In this document: positions 44,189 to 52,614 of the stretch, in pieces
How the letters are laid out: every line of letters begins with the position of its first letter
Numbering within the stretch: position 1 is the stretch's first letter
Origin: Aerococcus sp.
GTDB taxonomy: Bacteria; Bacillota; Bacilli; Lactobacillales; Aerococcaceae
Assembly: GCA_022768285.1 (NCBI GenBank)
Contig: JALEMJ010000009.1
Coordinates: 1-64,000 of the forward strand
Direction of reading: 5' to 3'
DNA: 64,000 nucleotides
The notes under the pieces: model-generated
Database searches by the model: none
Told to the model about the DNA's origin: nothing
Seen by the model: only the letters and a program-made list of their open reading frames with translations
Translations under genes and position numbers: made by a program

Positions 44189-44686
44189 GTGAAATGTCCA
44201 AATTGCCAGCACAAGGGGACGAAGGTGATGGATAGTCGCCCACTCGAAAAAGATTCTGCGATTCGGCGTCGGCGCGTTTGTCCAAACTGTAATTATCGGT
44301 TTACGACATTTGAGCGAATCGAGCGCCAACCATTGCTCGTGATCAAGAGGGATAATAATCGTGAGGAGTTTTCGCGCCAGAAGCTACTGCGCGGGCTCGT
44401 GCGCTCGTGTGAGAAGCGTCCGGTGCCTGTGGAGCAGCTGGAAGGGTTAGTGCAGGACATTGAGTTTGAACTGGAGCAGACGGGTGAGAACGAAATCCCG
44501 TCGCGCGAGATCGGTGAGATGGTGATGGATCGCCTACCGAAGATCGATGAAATCGCATATATTCGTTACGCGAGTGTGTATCGCGATTTCAAGGATGCTT
44601 CGGTGTTCTTGGATGAAATCAAGCACCTGAAGGAAAAACAAAAGAACGAAACCGAGGGACAGATGGAATTACATTACGATGAGTAG
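44189..44686 (+). CDS. nrdR: Transcriptional repressor NrdR
   Basis: ATP/dATP-sensing zinc-ribbon repressor of ribonucleotide reductase genes. The 165-residue protein starts MKCPNCQHKGTKVMDSRP with its first zinc pair and CPNC the second, followed by the ATP-cone domain (VIKRDNNREEFSRQKLL onward). I choose the GTG at 44189 because it gives the family N-terminus and sits eight bases after GGGGG; the frame also allows GTG at 44180. No reductase gene is in the window. Its stop lies 16 bases before dnaB. Confidence 0.94.
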   Translation: MKCPNCQHKGTKVMDSRPLEKDSAIRRRRVCPNCNYRFTTFERIERQPLLVIKRDNNREEFSRQKLLRGLVRSCEKRPVPVEQLEGLVQDIEFELEQTGENEIPSREIGEMVMDRLPKIDEIAYIRYASVYRDFKDASVFLDEIKHLKEKQKNETEGQMELHYDE

Positions 44687-44702
44687 GCGGGAGGAGCAAG
44701 CG

Positions 44703-46058
44703 ATGGGTAAACCACCATGGGAAACGTTACAGCTAACGGATACCTTAAAAATTCAACAAGCAGAGTGGCTATCCGATGTCGATTGGAAGACGCTCGCTGC
44801 ATTATATCTGCCGATCATAGGTAGTCAGTCCTATGCGCTGTTCCATGCGCTCTATCAGTTACTCAACGTGAAACGGTTCGAGTCAGATGTGATTCGCCAC
44901 ACGGATATTACCGATACGCTGGTGTGGCCAGCGCGAACCTATGTGATTGCGCGCGCCCATCTTGAAGGTATCGGGTTACTCGATGTGTATCACCGTGAGG
45001 ATGCGTATCAAGATCCGCAATGGCTGTATTTTTTGAAAGCACCGGTAACGCCGAAAGCTTTCTTCGAGGATACAGTACTGTCGACGCTCTTGTATCGCGA
45101 GGTCGGCGAGCAGCGTTTCAAACAATTGCGCAGTGCCTTTTCGGTTAAGCGACCGCAAGTTGATCGTAGTCAGTGGCAGGAGACGACTTACTCGTTTCGC
45201 GATGTGTATCGTTTTTCAGCGGAGGAAACCAGAGCGCTGTCTGATATGACAGAAACGGAAGAGTATGTCCTGCCGTCGCGGCGTCGGAAGTCACCGCACC
45301 ATGTGTCCGGTGGTGATTTTGATACGACGGTGTTCAAGCAGACGTTATTGCAGCGACATATTCCAGAACAAGCGCTGACGGATATGGTAATGGAAGTGGC
45401 AACTGTCATTCATGACCTATATGGTTACGATGAGTTGGGTATCGCGCGATTGGCGTACGAAGCGATGGATTTCAAGCGTCAGCGGATCGATACTGATAGC
45501 ATGCAGAAACGCGCGTACGATGGTTTGCCGGAGCAACAGAATCAGCAGTCAAATGCAGAAGCAGAAACCACTTCCAATCAGCAAATTCTTGCGCAACTAA
45601 CCGCCGATCAGCGCAATTTAGCCGAACAGGCGCGTGCTTATCCGGTTATGACGTTCGTATCGTACTTAAAGGAATCGCGTCACGGGTATTTGACCAAGCA
45701 GGAACAGCAATTACTGACGGCGATGGTGTCTCGCGGACGTCTGTCGCAAGCCGTTATAAACGTGATGGCGTACTACTATTTGGTTGAATTGGATAAGCCG
45801 ACGCTCTATCAGGATACGATGGAGGCCACGGAAAATGACTGGCTCAAGCATCATATTGAAACCCCGGAGCAAGCACTGTATTATCTTCAGAAACGTGAAC
45901 CGCAGCGAAGGAAGAACCAACGTAAGTATTCATCGCACGCTAATTATAAAGAGATGACACCGCAGTGGATGGATCAGTCCACAGATAAGAAAGATGAACA
46001 ATTAGCAGACCGTACGGACGAAATTCGACGCCTACTCAACAAAGACAAGAAGGAGTGA
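44703..46058 (+). CDS. dnaB: Replication initiation and membrane attachment protein DnaB
   Basis: Firmicute helicase co-loader that works with DnaD and DnaI at oriC and restart sites. The 451-residue protein has two DnaB/DnaD-type helical domains (about residues 20-200 and 290-400, with FVSYLKESRHGYLTKQEQQLL) and a charged C-terminal tail. The frame opens at 44679, but the ATG at 44703 follows GGGAGGAG. Followed by dnaI with only six bases between. Confidence 0.92.
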   Translation: MGKPPWETLQLTDTLKIQQAEWLSDVDWKTLAALYLPIIGSQSYALFHALYQLLNVKRFESDVIRHTDITDTLVWPARTYVIARAHLEGIGLLDVYHREDAYQDPQWLYFLKAPVTPKAFFEDTVLSTLLYREVGEQRFKQLRSAFSVKRPQVDRSQWQETTYSFRDVYRFSAEETRALSDMTETEEYVLPSRRRKSPHHVSGGDFDTTVFKQTLLQRHIPEQALTDMVMEVATVIHDLYGYDELGIARLAYEAMDFKRQRIDTDSMQKRAYDGLPEQQNQQSNAEAETTSNQQILAQLTADQRNLAEQARAYPVMTFVSYLKESRHGYLTKQEQQLLTAMVSRGRLSQAVINVMAYYYLVELDKPTLYQDTMEATENDWLKHHIETPEQALYYLQKREPQRRKNQRKYSSHANYKEMTPQWMDQSTDKKDEQLADRTDEIRRLLNKDKKE

Positions 46059-46064
46059 TGACCG

Positions 46065-47021
46065 GTGAAAAACGTGGGTGATGTTTTATCAAATAAACAG
46101 AAAACATTGAAGTTGCACGATATCAATCCGAACGAACGGCGCCAGCTACTCGCGCAGGAAGTCAAACGCGATCCAGAAGTACGTGCGTTTTTCCAAGCAC
46201 ATAAGGACGAACTGAGTCGGGAGATTGTGAACCACAGCATGTCGAAGCTCTATGAATTTGTGAGTGAGAAGCGTCGTGCCCGGGAGCACAAACCACTCAA
46301 AATGCCGAATTACACCCCACAGCTCGTGATGGATGCGAATGCGATCACGGTGAAGTACGTGCCAACCGAGGAATTTCAGCGGAAACAGCAGGCCGAGGCG
46401 CGTTACAATGCGATGAAGCTAGTGAACCTGCCGAAAGATTTGCATGAGGCAACTTTCGAGAATTTTGATACCTCGGATCGCGGACGGCAGGATGCGCAAA
46501 TTGAGGCGATGAAGTTCAAAGATCGCTACCTTCAGGCAGAATCCAATCCCAATGCGAGCGACGCATTCGTGCAATCTCCGTATCTCTACGGGAGTTTCGG
46601 TATCGGTAAGACGTACTTGATGGCAGCCATCGCAAATGCCCTGGCTGATCACGGGGTGGAAACGACGCTCGTGCATTTTCCGCAGTTGGTGACGAATTTG
46701 CGCAACCGCATGAATGAGAACGCGTTGCAGCAGCACCTCGATGAATTGATTGCTTGTGAAGTGCTCGCCATCGACGATATCGGTGCGGAGAACAACACGG
46801 CATGGGTGCGCGATGACGTGTTGGGTGTCATTCTACAAGCACGCATGAGCGAGCACCGTGCGACGCTATTTACGTCTAATTTCAGCTTCGAAGAGTTAGA
46901 GGACCATTTTGCGCATACGAAAAACACCGAAGAACGCGTGAAAGCGCGGCGCTTGATGGAACGAATTCGCTACTTCGCTAAGGAAGTGCCGATGACAGGC
47001 AGAAATCGTCGCCACGACTAA
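46065..47021 (+). CDS. dnaI: Primosomal helicase loader DnaI
   Basis: AAA+ ATPase that loads the replicative helicase DnaC. The 318-residue protein has an N-terminal helicase-binding region (about 1-125) and a DnaC-like AAA+ domain: Walker A GSFGIGKTYL, Walker B VLAIDDIGAE, sensor FTSNFSFEEL and a terminal arginine-rich segment RLMERIRYF. It starts with GTG after GAAGGAG. Confidence 0.93.
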   Translation: MKNVGDVLSNKQKTLKLHDINPNERRQLLAQEVKRDPEVRAFFQAHKDELSREIVNHSMSKLYEFVSEKRRAREHKPLKMPNYTPQLVMDANAITVKYVPTEEFQRKQQAEARYNAMKLVNLPKDLHEATFENFDTSDRGRQDAQIEAMKFKDRYLQAESNPNASDAFVQSPYLYGSFGIGKTYLMAAIANALADHGVETTLVHFPQLVTNLRNRMNENALQQHLDELIACEVLAIDDIGAENNTAWVRDDVLGVILQARMSEHRATLFTSNFSFEELEDHFAHTKNTEERVKARRLMERIRYFAKEVPMTGRNRRHD

Positions 47022-47032
47022 GCAAACGATTA

Positions 47033-47061
47033 TTGCGTTTTCGAATTAAAAAGCATATAAT
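47033..47061 (+). promoter_or_regulatory. thrS promoter
   Basis: TTGCGT, 17-base spacer, perfect TATAAT. Transcription would begin near 47068, at the 5' end of the T-box leader. Confidence 0.78.
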
Positions 47062-47067
47062 GCCATT

Positions 47068-47346
47068 ATTCAGTCGATGAAAGAAGCTTTAATTGCAATC
47101 ATTGAACAGAGACAAGCGGTAGGTGAGAGGCTTGGACGATTGCGGTGTCACCACTTCTGAGACATTTTCGGCGTACGCGCAGGCTCTGCGTTAAAGTCGA
47201 ACGGGTACCCCCGATATCAGTGTAATGAGTGTGTACTGGTCATTGTAGTACATAAGTTGGGTGGAACCGCGGTATAAAATTGTAATTATCGTCCCTTTTC
47301 GAGCAATCGAGAAGGGACTTTTTTGTAGTTAAAGGGAGGAATAAAG
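47068..47346 (+). ncRNA. T-box leader (threonine)
   Basis: A tRNA-sensing riboswitch of about 280 bases controlling thrS. Stem I can be closed by AGAAG (47082-47086) and CTTCT (47154-47158); the specifier-loop position before the 3' arm reads ACC (47150-47152), a Thr codon. The conserved T-box is GTTGGGTGGAACCGCGG (about 47256-47272). Uncharged tRNA-Thr would stabilise the antiterminator; charged tRNA would leave the terminator at 47291-47325. The acceptor-pairing bases read TGGA, predicting a U73 tRNA-Thr. Confidence 0.9.
47291..47325 (+). terminator. T-box terminator hairpin
   Basis: GTCCCTTTTCGA pairs with TCGAGAAGGGAC (one G-U pair), then six T residues, 22 bases before thrS. Confidence 0.92.
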
Positions 47347-49305
47347 ATGGTAAAGGTAGTATTCCCAGATAATAACGAAAAGACGTTCGATGATGACGTC
47401 ACGGGACGCGATGTTGCGAAATCCATCAGCAACAGCCTCGCCAAACGTGTGGTCGCCTATACGTTGGATGATGAACTCAAAGGTTTGGATGAACCACTCC
47501 CACATGATGGCAAGATCGCATTGGTCGACCCGAACAATGATGAAACGAAAGACGAAGCCCTGCGCATTCTGCGCCACTCTGGTGCGCACTTGTTGGCACA
47601 GGCGTTGCGCCGACTCTATCCGAATATTCACTTCGGCGTTGGACCAGCTATTGCGGATGGTTTCTACTACGATACGGATAACGGTTCGGGCAACCAGGTG
47701 ACGGAAGAGGACTTGCCGCGTATCGAAGCAGAAATGCAGAAAATTGTTAAAGAGGACTATCCGATCGAAGGCCGCGAGGTGTCTTATGAAGAAGCGCTGG
47801 ACATGTTCAAGGATGATCCTTACAAGGTCGAATTGATCGAAGACTTACCGAAAGACGAAAAAATTACCGTTTACAGCCAGGGAGAATTCACCGACCTCTG
47901 TCGTGGCGGACACGTACCGTCCACCGGTTACTTAAAACACTTCAAATTATTATCGCTCGCCGGGGCTTACTGGCGCGGCGATTCTGACCGTAACATGATG
48001 CAGCGTGTTTACGGAACGGCTTTCTTCAATGAAAAAGACTTGAAAGCTGACCTCAAACGTCGCGCAGAAGCGAAAGAACGCGATCACCGAAAGATCGGTA
48101 AAGAACTCGATCTCTTTATGATTTCACCAGAAGTCGGCCAAGGGTTACCATTCTGGTTACCAGCCGGCGCAACGATTCGTCGTGAAATTGAACGTTACAT
48201 TGTTGACCGTGAAGTGCAGGATGGGTACTTACACGTCTATTCCCCAGTACTAGCTGATACGGGACTGTACAAGACATCCGGTCACTGGGATCACTACCGC
48301 GATGATATGTTCCCACCGATGGATATGGGTGACGGCGAACAATTAGTGTTACGTCCGATGAACTGCCCGCACCACATTCAAGTTTACAAACACCACAAAC
48401 GTTCGTACCGTGATCTCCCATTCCGTGTGGCTGAGCTCGGGATGATGCACCGCTACGAAAAATCTGGGTCACTTTCCGGTTTACAGCGTGTCCGCGAGAT
48501 GACACTCAACGACTCACACTTGTTTGTACGTCCAGACCAGTTAGAAGATGAATTTATCAAGGTGCTAGACATGGTATTAGACGTTTATAAGGACTTCGGT
48601 ATTACCGATTACAGCTTCCGTCTGAGCTACCGTGACCCTAACGATAAAGAAAAATACTTCGATGATGATGAAATGTGGGAGAAAGCACAGTCCCAGTTGA
48701 AAGCTGCCATGGACCACATGGGGTTAGACTACTATGAAGCTGAAGGTGAAGCGGCCTTCTACGGACCGAAGTTAGACGTCCAGGTGAAGACAGCATTAGG
48801 TAACGATGAAACACTCTCAACCATTCAGATGGACTTCTTGTTGCCAGAGAAATTCGACCTCACGTACGTTGGTGAAGACGGGCAAGATACGCACCGTCCG
48901 ATCATGATCCATCGCGGTGTTGTATCAACTATGGAACGCTTCGTTGCTTACTTGATCGAAGAATACAAGGGGGCTTTCCCAACATGGTTAGCGCCTCAAC
49001 AAGCTGTCATCATCCCAGTTAACGATGACGCACACGGCGATCGTGCGTACGAGGCGCGCAACGAATTGCGTAAGCACGGCATCCGCGTTGAAGTTGATGA
49101 CCGCAATGAGAAGATGGGTTACAAGATCCGTGAAGCCCAGACGAAGAAGATTCCTTATCAATTAGTCTTCGGGGACAACGAAATTGCGGACGGTACCGTG
49201 AATGTGCGCCGTTACGGCTCCAAAGCGACAGAAACGATGCCTTGGGAAGACTTCATTACCCTGATTAATGAAGATATTGCTGCGAAAAGTCGCAAAGAAG
49301 CCTAA
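47347..49305 (+). CDS. thrS: Threonine-tRNA ligase
   Basis: Class II synthetase of 652 residues, full length. An N-terminal TGS domain (about 1-62) is followed by the N2 editing domain, with [10 protein letters not shown] and RGGHVPSTG supplying its metal/His motif. The catalytic core has the zinc-ligand Cys in RPMNCPHH and motif 3 [12 protein letters not shown]-terminal anticodon-binding domain completes it. Regulated by the T-box upstream. Transcription of infC starts independently just downstream. Confidence 0.96.
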   Translation: MVKVVFPDNNEKTFDDDVTGRDVAKSISNSLAKRVVAYTLDDELKGLDEPLPHDGKIALVDPNNDETKDEALRILRHSGAHLLAQALRRLYPNIHFGVGPAIADGFYYDTDNGSGNQVTEEDLPRIEAEMQKIVKEDYPIEGREVSYEEALDMFKDDPYKVELIEDLPKDEKITVYSQGEFTDLCRGGHVPSTGYLKHFKLLSLAGAYWRGDSDRNMMQRVYGTAFFNEKDLKADLKRRAEAKERDHRKIGKELDLFMISPEVGQGLPFWLPAGATIRREIERYIVDREVQDGYLHVYSPVLADTGLYKTSGHWDHYRDDMFPPMDMGDGEQLVLRPMNCPHHIQVYKHHKRSYRDLPFRVAELGMMHRYEKSGSLSGLQRVREMTLNDSHLFVRPDQLEDEFIKVLDMVLDVYKDFGITDYSFRLSYRDPNDKEKYFDDDEMWEKAQSQLKAAMDHMGLDYYEAEGEAAFYGPKLDVQVKTALGNDETLSTIQMDFLLPEKFDLTYVGEDGQDTHRPIMIHRGVVSTMERFVAYLIEEYKGAFPTWLAPQQAVIIPVNDDAHGDRAYEARNELRKHGIRVEVDDRNEKMGYKIREAQTKKIPYQLVFGDNEIADGTVNVRRYGSKATETMPWEDFITLINEDIAAKSRKEA

Positions 49306-49312
49306 TTAATCA

Positions 49313-49341
49313 TTGACAGGCGGGGAATTCGATAGTATGAT
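49313..49341 (+). promoter_or_regulatory. Promoter of infC-rpmI-rplT
   Basis: Perfect TTGACA, 17-base spacer, TATGAT, eight bases after the thrS stop. Confidence 0.8.
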
Positions 49342-49347
49342 GTTGTT

Positions 49348-49529
49348 TGTGAGAAAAAGAAGCAGAAACCCCGTTTCTCACCTGAGTTGACAAGATACGT
49401 CCTCGGGTTGATAGTAGCAGTTGTTTTCATATGAAAACATTTGTGATGATATTCAGACGGGTTTGTGCATGCAAGCCCGTTTTTTAGTGGCTAAATGGAC
49501 GTCTATCAATTAGTAATGTGGAGGTGTTA
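49348..49529 (+). ncRNA. L20 (infC) leader with attenuator
   Basis: The leader of about 180 bases ends in a strong intrinsic terminator (49457-49485) located before the infC ribosome site, as in Bacillus, where L20 binds the leader and promotes premature termination. Internal pairings such as GTGAGAAA with TTTCTCAC (49349 to 49382) are visible. The assignment rests on position and the terminator; a covariance search would confirm it. Confidence 0.7.
49457..49485 (+). terminator. Attenuator terminator in the infC leader
   Basis: ACGGGTTTG/CAAGCCCGT stem with T run, 45 bases before the infC start. Confidence 0.85.
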
Positions 49530-50048
49530 ATTATCGCAAAAGGGATGATTATTAACGAGGACATTCGTTCACCGAAAGTTCGCGTTATTGATCCTCAAGG
49601 GGATCAACTCGGCGTTATGGATACGGCTGAGGCTTTGAAGCAGGCAGAAAATGCCAATCTCGACTTGGTCTTGGTATCGCCAAATGCCAAACCGCCAGTT
49701 GCCCGTATCATGGATTACGGAAAATACCGTTACGAACAACAGCGCAAAGAGCGTGAACAGCGCAAGAATCAAAAGACCCAGCAGACGAAGGAAATTCGTT
49801 TGAGTCCAGCGATTGATGAGAACGACTTGCAGACGAAATTGCGTCAAGGAAACAAATTCATCAAGAAGGGCGACAAAGTCAAAGTTTCTATCCGTTTCAA
49901 GGGACGCGCAATCACGCACAAAGATCTCGGACGCGAAGTCTTGCAGCGTTTCGCGCAAGAAATGTCCGATGTCGCCCAGGTAGAACAACAACCGCGCATG
50001 GAAGGCCGTTCGATGCAGTTGTTGCTCGCACCAAAAGATGATAAATAA
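49530..50048 (+). CDS. infC: Translation initiation factor IF-3
   Basis: Binds the 30S subunit and checks start-codon selection. The 172-residue product begins at a rare ATT codon (49530) five bases after GGAGG, giving [21 protein letters not shown], which aligns with Bacillus IF-3. The AUU start is the classic basis of IF-3 autoregulation. Other features: [25 protein letters not shown], and the C-terminal [13 protein letters not shown]. An in-frame ATG only occurs later (49545). Confidence 0.94.
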   Translation: MIAKGMIINEDIRSPKVRVIDPQGDQLGVMDTAEALKQAENANLDLVLVSPNAKPPVARIMDYGKYRYEQQRKEREQRKNQKTQQTKEIRLSPAIDENDLQTKLRQGNKFIKKGDKVKVSIRFKGRAITHKDLGREVLQRFAQEMSDVAQVEQQPRMEGRSMQLLLAPKDDK

Positions 50049-50068
50049 GGAAATCAGGAGGATTGAAA

Positions 50069-50266
50069 ATGCCAAAACAAAAAACACACCGCGCATCAGC
50101 TAAACGTTTCAAGAAAACAGGAACTGGCCAATTAAAACGCAGCCACTCTGAACGTGATCACCGTTTCCACGGTAAAACGAAGAAACAACGTCGTCAGCAC
50201 AAACAACCAGCAATGGTACATGCTACTGACATGCGTCGTATCAAACAAATGCTCGACACACACTAA
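50069..50266 (+). CDS. rpmI: 50S ribosomal protein L35
   Basis: A 65-residue, very basic ribosomal protein starting [20 protein letters not shown], full length. The ATG at 50069 lies eight bases after GGAGG. Middle gene of the infC-rpmI-rplT operon. Confidence 0.97.
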   Translation: MPKQKTHRASAKRFKKTGTGQLKRSHSERDHRFHGKTKKQRRQHKQPAMVHATDMRRIKQMLDTH

Positions 50267-50294
50267 TCTGGATTACTGAAGAGGAGGAAATTAA

Positions 50295-50651
50295 ATGGCA
50301 CGTGTTAAAGGTGGAACAGTCACCCGTCGTCGTCGTAAAAAATACTTAAAACTTTCAAAAGGTTACTTCGGCGCGAAATCAAAACTTTACAAGACCGCAA
50401 AACAACAAGTGATGAAGTCGCATATGTACGCATACCGCGACCGTCGTCAACGTAAACGTAACTTCCGTCGTTTATGGATTGCCCGCATCAACGCTGCGGC
50501 TCGCCAAGAAGGCATCAGCTACAGCCAGTTGATGAACGGCTTGAAGAAAGCAAACATCGAAATCAACCGCAAGATGCTCGCTGAATTAGCAGTTAATGAT
50601 TCCGAAGGCTTCAAAGCCGTTGTTGATCAAGCAAAAGCTGCATTGAACTAA
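50295..50651 (+). CDS. rplT: 50S ribosomal protein L20
   Basis: A 118-residue rRNA-binding and assembly protein beginning [20 protein letters not shown]; contains [17 protein letters not shown] and [12 protein letters not shown]. In Bacillus it represses its own operon through the infC leader. A terminator follows. Confidence 0.97.
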   Translation: MARVKGGTVTRRRRKKYLKLSKGYFGAKSKLYKTAKQQVMKSHMYAYRDRRQRKRNFRRLWIARINAAARQEGISYSQLMNGLKKANIEINRKMLAELAVNDSEGFKAVVDQAKAALN

Positions 50652-50666
50652 TGCATGCTATCTAGG

Positions 50667-50701
50667 CACCTCTTCATGTTTTGGAGAGGTGTTTTCTTTT
50701 T
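50667..50701 (+). terminator. Terminator of infC-rpmI-rplT
   Basis: CACCTCT/AGAGGTG stem with an 11-base loop, then a T-rich tail (TTTTCTTTTT). Confidence 0.8.
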
Positions 50702-50727
50702 GGAAAAATATGATCGTCTGGTATGAT
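50700..50727 (+). promoter_or_regulatory. Candidate metNI promoter
   Basis: TTGGAA, 16-base spacer, TATGAT. An alternative perfect TATAAT at 50772-50777 lacks a matching -35 box. The leader is too short for an S-box or a Met T-box, and none is seen. Confidence 0.4.
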
Positions 50728-50809
50728 CACATGTGTTCACAAAATACGAATAAATGTGTAGCAGAGCAGTTTATAATGAGATTCTGATAATTGAGAGAGG
50801 AGGGAGCGC

Positions 50810-51874
50810 ATGATAGATTTAGATCACGTCTCGGTGGAATTTGCTGGGTCGAACGGCAAAAAGGTTGTGGCCGTGAATGATGTCACGCTCCATGTAAAAA
50901 AAGGTGAAATCTTCGGAGTCGTGGGTTATTCGGGCGCAGGAAAGAGTACCCTCGTGCGCACTATCAATCGTTTGCAGAAGACAACCTCGGGAACGGTTAC
51001 TGTTAATGGTGAGGATATCCAGTCATTACCGGACAAAGAATTACGCGCCGCGCGTAAGAAGATCGGCATGATTTTCCAGCACTTTAATCTGATGCGCTCG
51101 CGTACGGTGGCACAGAATGTTGCTTTTCCACTGAAGAAATCGGGATTAAGTAAGGAAGAAATCGATAATAAAGTTGATGAGTTGATTGAATTGGTCGGTC
51201 TCAGTGAGCGTAAGAATGCCTATCCATCGCAATTATCCGGTGGTCAGAAACAGCGCGTATCGATCGCTCGCGCGTTGGCAAATGATCCAAATGTCCTGCT
51301 CTGTGATGAGGCGACGAGTGCGCTGGATCCAAAGACGACATCACAGATTTTAGAGCTGTTGAAATCGGTGAATGAACGTCTAGGAATTACGATCGTGATC
51401 ATCACTCACGAAATGAATGTGATTAAACAAATCTGTGATCGCGTGGCTATTATGGAGAAGGGGCGCGCGATTGAGGAAGATACCGTATTGAAGATCTTTG
51501 CGGAATCCAAAGAGCCGCTTACGCGTGATTTCATTAAATCAGCGAACCCAGCAGAAAAGGGGATCGATGATATTTTACAATCACCGGATATCTATGGATT
51601 GAAGGATGGCCAATCAGTGTATCGGCTGGAGTTCATGGGCAACACCTCAGGGAAGCCGCTAGTTGCGCAATTGGTGGAATCCTACCATGTGTATACGTCA
51701 ATTCTTTTCGGTAATGTGGAGATTATCCAGAATACACCGGTTGGAACTTTGCTTGTGACGCTGGATGGTGAACCAGAAGCAATTGCCCAGGCGTTGGACT
51801 ATATCCGCTCGAAAGATATTCAGTTAGAGGAACATACGATTTCGACTGATGTGACGGAAGGAGGGACACGCTGA
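50810..51874 (+). CDS. metN: Methionine-type ABC transporter ATP-binding protein MetN
   Basis: ATPase of a MetNIQ-type importer for methionine (or related compounds). The 354-residue protein has Walker A GYSGAGKST, signature LSGGQKQRVSIARAL, Walker B VLLCDEATSAL and a C-terminal NIL ligand-sensing domain (about residues 265-345), which in characterised homologues binds methionine and inhibits transport. GGAGGG precedes the ATG. The stop overlaps the metI start by one base (TGATG). Confidence 0.92.
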   Translation: MIDLDHVSVEFAGSNGKKVVAVNDVTLHVKKGEIFGVVGYSGAGKSTLVRTINRLQKTTSGTVTVNGEDIQSLPDKELRAARKKIGMIFQHFNLMRSRTVAQNVAFPLKKSGLSKEEIDNKVDELIELVGLSERKNAYPSQLSGGQKQRVSIARALANDPNVLLCDEATSALDPKTTSQILELLKSVNERLGITIVIITHEMNVIKQICDRVAIMEKGRAIEEDTVLKIFAESKEPLTRDFIKSANPAEKGIDDILQSPDIYGLKDGQSVYRLEFMGNTSGKPLVAQLVESYHVYTSILFGNVEIIQNTPVGTLLVTLDGEPEAIAQALDYIRSKDIQLEEHTISTDVTEGGTR

Positions 51875-52551
51875 TGGATTTCTTAACTTCGTTAATGCCT
51901 AATGTGATGGAAAGTTTAGATGTTATCTATCAATCCACGCTGGAAACTTTGTATATGACGGTTATTACCTGCATTATTTCCTTTATTCTGGGTATTGTTG
52001 TCGGTGTGTTATTGACTATTCTGATGCCAGGTGGCTTACGCCCGCATCCGGTGATTTATTCAATTTTGGATAAGCTGGTCAATATTTTCCGATCGATTCC
52101 ATTCGTCATTTTAATTGCGCTATTAGTGACTGTCACACGTCTCATTGTTGGGACATCTATCGGTACAACGGCGGTAATCGTGCCGATGGTTGTCGGTACA
52201 ATTCCGTTCTATGCGCGTACGGTACAGAATACGTTGGTAGAAGTGGATGCTGGTGTGATTGAAGCCGCTGAAGCGATGGGGTTATCGACCACGCAAATTA
52301 TTTTCCGCGTCTTGTTGAAGGAGTCGGTACCTGGCTTGATTCGTATCTCCGCATTGACGTTTGTGAGCGTCATCGGGTTATCCGCAATGGCAGGTACAGT
52401 CGGTGGCGGTGGTCTCGGTGACTTAGCGATTACCCGTGGGTACCAGCGTCACCAGCAAGATATCACACTCGTGTGTACCGTGATTATCTTGATTATGGTC
52501 TTTATCGGTCAATGGGCTGCGGATAAATTAGCGGAACATTACGAGCACTAG
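51874..52551 (+). CDS. metI: Methionine-type ABC transporter permease MetI
   Basis: A 225-residue permease with about five hydrophobic helices and the EAA loop (EAAEAMGLSTTQIIFRVLLKE, near residue 130). It is coupled to metN. Its substrate-binding partners are encoded 1.6 kb away on the opposite strand. A terminator follows at 52565. Confidence 0.93.
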   Translation: MDFLTSLMPNVMESLDVIYQSTLETLYMTVITCIISFILGIVVGVLLTILMPGGLRPHPVIYSILDKLVNIFRSIPFVILIALLVTVTRLIVGTSIGTTAVIVPMVVGTIPFYARTVQNTLVEVDAGVIEAAEAMGLSTTQIIFRVLLKESVPGLIRISALTFVSVIGLSAMAGTVGGGGLGDLAITRGYQRHQQDITLVCTVIILIMVFIGQWAADKLAEHYEH

Positions 52552-52564
52552 ATGGTGGTTCTCT

Positions 52565-52594
52565 AGGATTGACAGATGTTGTCAATCCTTTTTT
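52565..52594 (+). terminator. Terminator after metI
   Basis: AGGATTGACA/TGTCAATCCT perfect ten-base-pair stem, then six T residues. It lies only 21 bases before the amidase start codon. Confidence 0.88.
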
Positions 52595-52614
52595 ATTGCG
52601 AAGAGAGGAATAAA

